A stretch of DNA of 64,000 bases from G963708325 sp963708325. Lineage in GTDB: Bacteria; Actinomycetota; Thermoleophilia; Solirubrobacterales; 70-9. The stretch covers positions 1,116,001-1,180,000 of the forward strand of contig OY970203.1 in NCBI GenBank assembly GCA_963708325.1. The letters are read 5' to 3'. The notes beneath the pieces are model-generated. The model did no database searches, was not told the DNA's origin, and saw only the letters and a program-made list of their open reading frames with translations. The translations under genes and the position numbers were made by a program. Positions 50,045 to 58,000 of the stretch are shown in pieces (position 1 is the first letter of the stretch; every line of letters begins with the position of its first letter).

Positions 50045-50097
50045 CTCTTCATCGACGGCATTGCCGGGGGCGCACGCCTGCCTGTAGGGTGGCGGCC

Positions 50098-50571
50098 ATG
50101 TTCAAGAGCAAGCGCAAGAAGGCCGGGGAGCTGTTCACGACGGGCTCGAAGGGGGCCGGCACAGTGATCGAGGTTCGCGACACGGGGATGACGGTCAACG
50201 ACAACCCGCGGGTGAAGATGACCTTCCGGGTCGAGCCGCTCGACGGCAGCCCGGCGTTCGACGCCAAGAAGACGACGACCGTCTCGCGCGTCCAGATCCC
50301 GCGGCAGGGCGACCGCTATCCGGTCTGGTACGACCCGGAGGACCAGAGCAAGTGGGCCTACGCGACGGTCGCCGACGACGAGGGGCGCGCAACGATGCGC
50401 CAGCTTTTCGGCGACGTCGCCGAGGGCTTCGTCGGGATGAACGCGCCGGCCGCTCCCGCTGCGCAGGGGCAGGACACGGTGGAGCAGCTCAAGCAGCTCG
50501 CCGACCTGCACTCGCAGGGCGCGCTCACCGACGACGAGTTCGCCGCGCAGAAGGCGAAGCTGCTCGGCTAG
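50098..50571 (+). CDS. SHOCT domain protein
   Basis: 157 residues, no signal peptide. A basic start (MFKSKRKKAGELF) leads into a beta-rich domain with GTVIEVRDTGMTVNDNPRVKMTFRVEP and PRQGDRYPVWYDPEDQSKWAYAT, similar to DUF3592-like modules. The C-terminal 30 residues, EQLKQLADLHSQGALTDDEFAAQKAKLL, are a SHOCT motif, a short oligomerisation element. The function is unknown. It begins 53 bases after tRNA-Ser(GGA). Confidence 0.83.
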   Translation: MFKSKRKKAGELFTTGSKGAGTVIEVRDTGMTVNDNPRVKMTFRVEPLDGSPAFDAKKTTTVSRVQIPRQGDRYPVWYDPEDQSKWAYATVADDEGRATMRQLFGDVAEGFVGMNAPAAPAAQGQDTVEQLKQLADLHSQGALTDDEFAAQKAKLLG

Positions 50572-50663
50572 CGGCGTCTCGCAACCGCCGTCCCGGACGG
50601 CGCCCGGGCGGGCGGCGCCCTCTACCGTTTCGCCGGGTCCGCCAACACGGGGGGCCACACCGC

Positions 50664-52028
50664 ATGCCGGCTGACTTCAACGACCCGGGGCTGCTCTCTC
50701 CCGCGGAGACCGGGCTGCTGACCGACCAGTACGAGCTGGCGATGGCGGCCAGCTATCTGCGGCAGGGTCGCAACGAGACCGCCGTCTTCGAGCTGTTCGC
50801 CCGGCGCCTGCCGCCGCACCGCGATTGGCTGCTGGTCGCCGGGCTGGGGCCGACGTTGCGGCTGATCGAGGAGATGCGCTTCTCGGCGGCCGAACTCGAC
50901 TACCTCGGTTCGATCGGGTTCGGCGAGGACTTTCGCTCGTACCTCTCCGGCTTTCGCTTCTCCGGCGACATCGACGCCATGCCCGAGGGCACGATCGCCT
51001 TCGCGAACGAGCCGCTGGTGCGGGTGACGGCTGCGCGGATCGAGGCTCAGCTGCTGGAGACGCTGCTGCTCAACCAGGTGAACTTCCAGACGATGGCGGC
51101 GACCAAGGCGGCCCGGGTCGGGCTGGCGGCAGGCGGCGGCGACCCCGCCGGCGCCGAGCGCCTTGTGGACTTCTCGGCGCGGCGCGACCACGGGATCGAC
51201 GCGGCGATGAAGGTCGCACGGGCGGCGGCGATCGCGGGCAGCTCCGGCACGTCCAACGTCGCCGCGGCGATGCGCTACGGGCTGCGTCCGGTGGGGACGA
51301 TGGCGCACTCCTACGTCCTCTCGTTCGAGTCGGAGCTGGACGCCTTTCGTGCCTTCATGCGCGACTTCCCCGAGAACGCGCTGATCCTGGTCGACACCTA
51401 CGACACGCTCGAGGGCGTGCGGGCGGCGATCGCCGCCTCCCGCGAATGCGGGGTGGCGCTGCGCGGCGTGCGCCTCGACTCCGGCGACCTCGACGCGCTC
51501 TCCCGCGAGACGAGGCGGCTGCTGGACGAGGCGGGAGCCGTCGATGCGGTGATCGTGGCCAGCGGAGACCTCGAGGAGGTGCGGATCGGTGAGCTGGTGG
51601 CCGCCGGCGCGCCGATCGACCTGTTCGGTGTCGGCACCGACCTCGGCACCAGCCGCGACTCGCCGGTGGTCAACGGCATCTACAAGCTGGTCGCCGACGA
51701 GGGCCCCGGGGGGCACCGCCACGTCGCCAAGTCCTCGCTCGGAAAGGCTACGGTGGGCGGCGGCAAGCAGGTGCTGCGCAGCCGCCGCGACGGCAGCATG
51801 ACCGGCGACGTGATCGCTCTCGAGGGGGAGGAGGTCGCCGGCGAGCCGCTGCTCGTGGCGGCGATGCGCGGCGGCGCGATCGTGCGGGAGGAGGGCCTCG
51901 ACGAGGTCCGCCGCCGGGCTGCGAGCCAGCTGGAGGCGCTTCCGCGCGCGCTGCGCCGTGCCGGGCCCGAGACCGGCCCCCCCTATCCCGTGCGCTACTC
52001 GAAGGGGCTCGGCGGCGGGCCGGCGTGA
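50664..52028 (+). CDS. pncB: Nicotinate phosphoribosyltransferase
   Basis: 454 residues. Converts nicotinate and PRPP, with ATP, to nicotinate mononucleotide in NAD salvage. Family features in order are LLTDQYELAMAASYLRQGRNETAVFELF, FSARRDHGIDAAMKVARAAAIAGSSGTSN, the phosphorylated-histidine motif GTMAHSYVLSF, and GVRLDSGDLDALSRE. The ATG at 50664 gives the normal start; longer readings into the SHOCT gene region were rejected. Single gene; no other NAD genes nearby. Confidence 0.95.
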   Translation: MPADFNDPGLLSPAETGLLTDQYELAMAASYLRQGRNETAVFELFARRLPPHRDWLLVAGLGPTLRLIEEMRFSAAELDYLGSIGFGEDFRSYLSGFRFSGDIDAMPEGTIAFANEPLVRVTAARIEAQLLETLLLNQVNFQTMAATKAARVGLAAGGGDPAGAERLVDFSARRDHGIDAAMKVARAAAIAGSSGTSNVAAAMRYGLRPVGTMAHSYVLSFESELDAFRAFMRDFPENALILVDTYDTLEGVRAAIAASRECGVALRGVRLDSGDLDALSRETRRLLDEAGAVDAVIVASGDLEEVRIGELVAAGAPIDLFGVGTDLGTSRDSPVVNGIYKLVADEGPGGHRHVAKSSLGKATVGGGKQVLRSRRDGSMTGDVIALEGEEVAGEPLLVAAMRGGAIVREEGLDEVRRRAASQLEALPRALRRAGPETGPPYPVRYSKGLGGGPA

Positions 52029-52077
52029 TCTCGCCCGCCGGGTTTCGGCGGCTCGCGGATCGGGGTACGTCGGGTAG

Positions 52078-52314
52078 ATGGCGACAAATCGAATCGCCGC
52101 GGCGCTGACGGCCCTGGCGCTCGGCCTGGGAGCAGGGGGACTCGCTGCGTGCGGCGGTGGCGACGGCGACAAGACCGTTCGGTCGTTCGACGCGGCGCCC
52201 ACGCCGCCGACGTCGGCGGGCAGCGACAACAAGAGCCTCGGCGGGTCGCCTCCGGCGCGGACGCCGACGCAGGACGCCAACGCCCAGCCCGAGACGAACA
52301 GCGTCGGGCGCTGA
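52078..52314 (+). CDS. Small lipoprotein of unknown function
   Basis: 78 residues. A lipoprotein signal peptide (1-24) ends in LAAC; the mature part is a short, disordered Gly/Ser/Pro/Thr/Asn-rich chain with no domain. Probably lipid-anchored on the outer face of the membrane. It could be a decayed or very small surface protein. It starts 49 bases after pncB and is convergent with tadA. Confidence 0.65.
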   Translation: MATNRIAAALTALALGLGAGGLAACGGGDGDKTVRSFDAAPTPPTSAGSDNKSLGGSPPARTPTQDANAQPETNSVGR

Positions 52315-52328
52315 CGTGATCGGTCGGC

Positions 52329-52778
52329 TCAGGGCCGGCGCCGCTCGAAGAACGCGCGCAACAGCGCCGCCGAGTCGGCGGCGAGCAGGCCGCCGCTCAC
52401 CTGCGGACGGTGGTTGAGGGCCGGCTCTCCGAGCACGTCGAGGACGCTTCCCGCCGCCCCCGCCTTCGGGTCGTCGGCGCCGAAGACGACCCGGTCGAGC
52501 CGCGCGAGCACGATCGCGCCCGCGCACATCGCGCAGGGCTCCAGCGTGACGTAGATGGTCGCCTCCGGGATTCGCCATCCGCCGAGCTGCTCGGCGGCCT
52601 CGCGCAGCGCGAGCACCTCCGCGTGGGCAGTCGGGTCGCCGCGCAGCTCGCGCTCGTTGCCCGCGGCCGCGAGCAGCTCACCGCGAGCCGCGACGACCGC
52701 CCCGATCGGGACGTCGTCGTGCTCGAGAGCGCCCTCGGCGTGGTGCAGGGCCAGCCGCATCAGCTGCTCGTCGGTCAC
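52329..52778 (-). CDS. tadA: tRNA-specific adenosine deaminase
   Basis: 149 residues from GTG. Zinc-dependent deaminase with HAE (H52, E54) and PCAMC (81-85) motifs and a typical TadA start (MTDEQLMRLALHHAEGA) and DVPIGAVV segment. It converts A34 to inosine in the wobble position of tRNA-Arg(ACG); an essential activity in most bacteria. The C-terminal FFERRRP is the usual basic tail. A guanine deaminase-like role is a less likely alternative. Confidence 0.92.
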   Translation of the reverse strand: MTDEQLMRLALHHAEGALEHDDVPIGAVVAARGELLAAAGNERELRGDPTAHAEVLALREAAEQLGGWRIPEATIYVTLEPCAMCAGAIVLARLDRVVFGADDPKAGAAGSVLDVLGEPALNHRPQVSGGLLAADSAALLRAFFERRRP

Positions 52779-52932
52779 CGCCCGGACGGTACCTGGTGGC
52801 GTCCAGGCGCCGCCTCCGTCACCATGTGCGGCCGGGCCGGCGGCGGCAGGGACTCGCCGAGGAACTTCCGACCCCCGCAGGTGTTACCCAAACGACAGCG
52901 AAGTGGCCGCAAGGCCCGACCCACACGCGCGC

Positions 52933-54303
52933 ATGCCAGCGGCCTCTCCGATGTTCTTCCCCACCCATACACGCCAGGTGCTCGTGGCAGCACTCGCGCT
53001 CGTCGCGCTCGCCGCCCTGCCAGGGCCGGCCGCCGCGTCCGGGCCGGAGTTCGCGCCGGGCAAGGTCGTCGTCAGGCTGAGAGGCGACGCGGTGCCGAGC
53101 GAGTACCGCCTGCCGGCCGGGATCGGGGTGCGCCAGGCGGCGCGCGCGCTCGACGCGAACCCGGACGTCGCCTACGCCGTGCCCGACCTGATAGCGACCG
53201 CATCCGCCTGGACCCCCGACGACCCGGGCCGCGCCGGCGTGGCCCGCGGGTGGAAGCGGATGCAGTGGAACTTCCAGCCCGTCGACGCGACCTGCGGTCA
53301 TAGCTACACCGACGGGATGATCTGCGGCGTGAACGCGCTGCAGGCGTGGCGCAACCTGCGCAACGTCGGTCGCGGCGGCGCCAGCGGGATCAGGATCGCG
53401 GTGGTGGACACGGGCGTCGCCTATCGCCGGCTGGGGACGCGCTTCCGTCGCAGCCCCGACTTCCGCTGGCGCCAGTTCACGCGGGTGCGACACGACTTCG
53501 TCGGCAAGGACCGCGTGCCGCTCGACAAGAACGGCCACGGCACCCACGTGGCCGGCACGATCGGCGAGCAGACGAACAACGCGCTGGCCCTCACCGGGCT
53601 CGCCTACCGGGCCAAGATCATGCCCGTGCGGGCGCTCGACGCCGACGGCAAGGGGGAGGCCACCGACATCGCCGCCGGCATCCGCTTCGCGGCCGACCAC
53701 GGCGCCGACGTGATCAACATGAGCTTCGAGTTCCCCGACGGCACCGGTGCGGCCTCGATCCCCGAGATCATCGACGCGGTCGACTACGCCCATTCCAAGG
53801 GCGCCGTCCTGGTCGCCGCCGCCGGCAACAAGTCGAACGGCACGCAGGTCGCCTACCCGGCCTACGCGAACTCGGTGATTGCGGTGGGCGCTACGACCGT
53901 GCGGGGCTGCCTGGCCAGCTACTCGAACTCGGGCACCGGGCTCGACCTCGTCGCCCCCGGCGGCGGCGGCGACAGCACCCAGGTCGCGCTGCGCGGGCAG
54001 GGAAGCTGTCCCCTGGTCGCCCGCTCCGCCCGCCCCGTCTTCCAATACACCTTCACGCGGCCCGACGACTACGTCCACTTCGGCTATCCGGCCGACTACG
54101 AGGGGACCTCGATGTCCGCCGCCCACGTCTCCGGCGCCGCCGCGCTCGTGCTCGCGCGAATGCGCCAGGCGGGCGGGACCCCAACCGCAGACGACGTCGA
54201 GGGTCGCCTCGAGTCCACCGCCCGCGACCTCGGCGCCCCCGGCTTCGACACCTTCTACGCCAACGGCCTCCTGGACGCCGGCGCCGCCACCGCCAGTCCC
54301 TAG
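52933..54303 (+). CDS. Secreted subtilisin-family (S8) serine protease
   Basis: 456 residues. A signal peptide (about 1-36; ATG at 52951 is an alternative start six codons on) and a short pro-region (about 37-90, with APGKVVVRLRG) lead to an S8 domain. The full catalytic set is present: D159 (VVDTGV), H202 (GHGTHVAG), oxyanion N299 (AAAGN) and S393 (GTSMSAAHVSG). Two cysteine pairs may form disulfides. It should be an active extracellular protease, in contrast to the two giant S8-fold proteins downstream. A structured inverted repeat follows its stop. Confidence 0.93.
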   Translation: MPAASPMFFPTHTRQVLVAALALVALAALPGPAAASGPEFAPGKVVVRLRGDAVPSEYRLPAGIGVRQAARALDANPDVAYAVPDLIATASAWTPDDPGRAGVARGWKRMQWNFQPVDATCGHSYTDGMICGVNALQAWRNLRNVGRGGASGIRIAVVDTGVAYRRLGTRFRRSPDFRWRQFTRVRHDFVGKDRVPLDKNGHGTHVAGTIGEQTNNALALTGLAYRAKIMPVRALDADGKGEATDIAAGIRFAADHGADVINMSFEFPDGTGAASIPEIIDAVDYAHSKGAVLVAAAGNKSNGTQVAYPAYANSVIAVGATTVRGCLASYSNSGTGLDLVAPGGGGDSTQVALRGQGSCPLVARSARPVFQYTFTRPDDYVHFGYPADYEGTSMSAAHVSGAAALVLARMRQAGGTPTADDVEGRLESTARDLGAPGFDTFYANGLLDAGAATASP

Positions 54304-54337
54304 AACGGCGCCGAAAACCAAGCCTGGCAAGGACGCA

Positions 54338-54391
54338 GGCTGATCGGCGAAGCGAGCGCACTGAACGCGTGCGTGAGCAAGGCGATCAGCC
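54338..54391. repeat. Long-loop inverted repeat between convergent genes
   Basis: GGCTGATCG (54338-54346) and CGATCAGCC (54383-54391) are perfect 9-bp arms; the loop contains a smaller CGCAC/GTGCG stem. It lies between the convergent protease and stress-protein stops. It may serve as a hairpin-only terminator or be a REP-like element. Confidence 0.4.
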
Positions 54392-54434
54392 GAGGACACC
54401 GCCAGGCGCCGGTTAGCAGGCGCCACCCGTGGGT

Positions 54435-54878
54435 CTAAGTGGTCCGAACTATGTAGACGCCGCAGGGGGCGTGGTGGGAGACCTTGTTCGGCACGCTGCC
54501 GAGCAGGAAGCGCTTGGCGCCGGTCATCCCCTTGTTGCCGACGATGATCAGGCCGGCGTGGATCTCCTCGGCGACATCGAGGATCGCGTCCGCGGGATCG
54601 CCCTGGCGGGCGTGCAGCTCGACGTCGATCCCCTCCTGCTTGGCCGGGGCGGCGGCCTTCTCGAGGGTCAGCGTGACGTCCTCGCGCGGGTTGATCGCGT
54701 ACTGGACGTCGCCCGGCACGTCCTCCTTCTCCTCCCGTATCCGCTCCGCGGGGATCATCTCGTAGGCGCTGACGATGTCGAGCTTCGAGCCCGACAGCTT
54801 CGCCAGCTCGATCGCATGGGCGACCGCCTCGGTCGCCGTTCCCGACCCGTCCGTTCCCACCACGATTCGCCCGAACAT
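54435..54878 (-). CDS. Universal stress protein (UspA family)
   Basis: 147 residues from ATG at 54878 with a CAGGAGG SD; a longer reading from 54914 lacks one. UspA fold beginning MFGRIVVGTDGSGTATEAVAHAIELA, with the ATP-binding pattern G-x2-G-x9-G in VGNKGMTGAKRFLLGSVPNKVSHHAPCGVYIV. ATP-binding members act as stress or energy sensors. Free-standing gene; it may share regulation with the 31-codon membrane peptide encoded upstream on the same strand. Confidence 0.93.
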   Translation of the reverse strand: MFGRIVVGTDGSGTATEAVAHAIELAKLSGSKLDIVSAYEMIPAERIREEKEDVPGDVQYAINPREDVTLTLEKAAAPAKQEGIDVELHARQGDPADAILDVAEEIHAGLIIVGNKGMTGAKRFLLGSVPNKVSHHAPCGVYIVRTT

Positions 54879-54984
54879 TCGTCCTCCTGGGTCGCCGCCC
54901 GAAACCGCGCGCATACTACATCGCCGGCAGCGCCATCGCCGCTGCCCATCGCCGGCCGCGCCGCCGCCGATCGGGAGCGGCGGC

Positions 54985-55080
54985 TCAGGTGAGCTTGACG
55001 ACGGCGATCACAATCGAGGCGATCAGGCAGGCGACGAGTATTACCTGGGCCCAGAACCAGGTCGGGGGCATGCTCCTCAT
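54985..55080 (-). CDS. 31-residue single-pass membrane peptide
   Basis: Complete reading frame MRSMPPTWFWAQVILVACL followed by a further hydrophobic run ending IVIAVVKLT. It is one transmembrane helix with an aromatic-rich start and a Lys near the end. It lies between the giant S8-fold gene (stop at 55098) and the stress-protein gene, all on the minus strand, in a space otherwise empty. No clear SD. I infer a real small membrane protein from its composition and placement. Confidence 0.5.
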   Translation of the reverse strand: MRSMPPTWFWAQVILVACLIASIVIAVVKLT

Positions 55081-55097
55081 GCGTTCCGCGGAGTGTC

Positions 55098-58000
55098 TCA
55101 GTAGCGGACGTGCTCGCAGGACACGAGGCTGTCGCTGCGGTCGGCCGTGACGGTGTCGTCGCGGGCGCCGCAGTCGACCTTCTCGCGAAGCCCGTCCTTC
55201 GAGTTGACCACGTCCTCGCCGCCCCCGGCGTAGAAGGTGTCCCTTCCGTCGCCGCCGACGAGGCGGTCGGGGCCGAGCCGCCCGTAGATCGTGTCGTTGC
55301 CGCCGTCCCCGTAGAGGACGTCGGCGCCGCCCATCCCCGACACGCGGTCGGGACCATCCCCGCCGTGGGCGCGGTCGTCCTCGGAGCCGCCGAAGACGCA
55401 GTCGTGGTCGCCACGGGCGTCGATGCGATCCTTGCCGGCCAGGCCGAGGATCACCTCGCTGGCGTTGGTGCCGGTCAGCGTGTTGTCGTTTGCGTCACCG
55501 CGAATCTGCGTGACGCAGTCGCCGACCGGGGGCGGGCCGGACGGCCCGAAGTCGACCGCCGCCGGGCGACCGACGTTGCCCTGCTCGTCGACGGCCCGGA
55601 TCGCGAGGTAGCGCTTGGTCGCGGTGGGCGTGGCGAAGCTCTGGGTCCTGCCCGCGGCCGCGGCCGCCGGCCCACCGGTCGCCTGCTCCGCCTCGGCGAA
55701 GTTGGCGGCCGTGATCGGGTTGGCCGATGTCACGACCTCGTAGTGGTCGGCCGTGCCGCAGAGCAGGTCGTCGCCGGGGGCCTTGAACGAGATCGTCTTC
55801 GCGTCGGCGCCGATCTGGATCGCCATCGGCCGCCCCGGCGAGACCGCGTCACGGCTGTGGTCGCCGGAGTTGGCGTTGTCGTGGTGGAAGCGCGGCCAGT
55901 CGCTGGCGGAGCAGGCGGGCGCCGGCGTCGAGTAGGCGTCGATGTAGCCGGAGCGCGTCAGGCCGAACACGACCTTGTGGGCGACTGAGTCGGTGTCGAG
56001 CGTCCCGAACGACCCGATCGTCGGGTTGGCCACAGTCCAGTCGGTCGTCACCTTGGGCCAGGCGCCGCTGACCGGCGTCCCGGTGGCGGAGTAGGCCTGC
56101 AGGTCCTTGCTAGCCGATCCCTCGACCACCTCCTGCCCCGGGAGGCCGTCGATGTCGCCGACGGACGGCCCGGTGAGGAACTGCAGGTCGTTCATCGTCG
56201 CCGGGAAGTTGGGGGCCACCGTGCCGCCCCCCTGCAGGCTCCACGCCGAGATGAAGTCCTGGCTCAGGCGCTGGTACTCGGGGAGGGCGACGTCGAGCGC
56301 CCGCCCCAGCCCTGCGGCGGGGGCGATGAAGGTCATGCCCGCGCCGAGGTCGGCGAATGCCGGCAGGCCGACCGCGGGCAGCATCGGGTGGTCGGGCTGG
56401 TTGGCGTACCCGTCCGTCTGCAGGGGCGTGTCGCCGCTGCCGTCGCGGCCGAAACACGACTGGCCGTTCGGCGCGAACACGTAGGCCTCGCCGTTGTTGG
56501 CGAGCACACCGATCTTCGCGCCCGACCCTCCCTGCGCGTTCGGCCCGCCGCAGCTCGCCCTGGCGATCACCGGGTAGCCGGTGATGCCCTCGCCCACGAC
56601 GGGCAGGAGCTCGGCGTCGAGGATCCCCACCTTCGCCGGCCAGCCGGGGAGGACCGCCTTCGTGTAGTCCGGCGCGCCGCCGCCGTGTGAGGCGCCGTCG
56701 GGATGGAGCGCATACAGCCGCGAGTTAGCAGGATTCAGCGGCACGTCGAGGTTGTCGCAGATCGCCGAGCCCCCGTTCTGACCGCACTGCTCGCGGAAGT
56801 CGTCGACGGCGCTCTGCGCCTGGGTGAGCAGGTTGCCTTCGCTTCCCTGCGAGGCGTTGAACCCGCCGTCCTGTCCGGCGTCGTATTCCTCGTTGGTGCC
56901 GACGACGATCTCGGGTCGCGAGTCGCCCGAGCCGAGGGCGTCGAGGTTGCCGACCGCGGGCGTGTCGACGATCGCGCCCTGCATGAACGAGCCGGAGGTG
57001 GGCTTGAAGGTGACCTGGTCGGTCTGCGGATCGATCGACTGGACCTTGCTCGGATCGACGACCAGCAGCGGGAAGCCCTGGACGTCTGCGCCGCCGAGGT
57101 GCCAGGCGTAGACGTGGCGGTCCATGCCCGCCGCTATCACCTCCATCTCGCCGTCGCCATCGAGGTCCGCAAGGACGGGTGAGGAGATGAAGCCGTGCTC
57201 GGTGCGGTTGTGCTCGCCGTTGCGGGACCGCTCGAAGGGCTGAAGCGGCTTGCCCGAGAACGCCGGGTTCGCCTCTTCGCTGAAGAAGCGCGTGCCGTCG
57301 GCTCGCCAGCCGTACACCTTGCCTTCGAGGTCGGTGGCGAACACCTCGGGGACGCCATCGCCGTCCGTGTCGGCCACCGCGATCGACCCGACGATCGCAC
57401 CGCCCACGTCGCTGGACACCTCACCGCTGGTGAAGGCGCGCCCGCCGAGGTGAAGCGGCGGGCGGTCGCCGCGCACGGGCCAGCCGGGAAGCTCCGAGCC
57501 GTCGGGCCGCAGGGCGTGGACGAAGCCGTCGCTCCCGGCGACGATCAGCTCGGTCCGGTTGTCCCCGTCGAGGTCGGCGAGCACCGGGGACGACTCTCCG
57601 TCGCCCGTCGGCGTCCCCTGGGTGATGTCCCCTCGCCCGATCGCCTTCGGGAACCCGGCGAGCATGTCCTTGTCGCGGTGCAGGAAGGCGGCACGCTGAT
57701 CCTCGCCGGTCATCGTCGCCGGGTTCGGCCCCGGGGTAGTCGTCGACGCCACCACCTTCATCGTGAAGCCGTAGGGGTCGGTCGCGGGCCGCCCGTTCGA
57801 CGTCTGGACGCCACCGCCGTTCTCGTTGCCGGTGAAGTCGGTCCCGGGCGGGAAGCGCGACTTCAGGTCGCCGAGGTCGAGCGTGGAGAGGGCGCCGTCG
57901 ATCGCGCCGCTGCGCGCGCTGGTGCCGTCACAGAGCCCGTTGCCGACCGGCTTGAAGTCACCGGGCGCAGAGTCCGTCGTCAGGCCGTTGTTCGGGTAGT

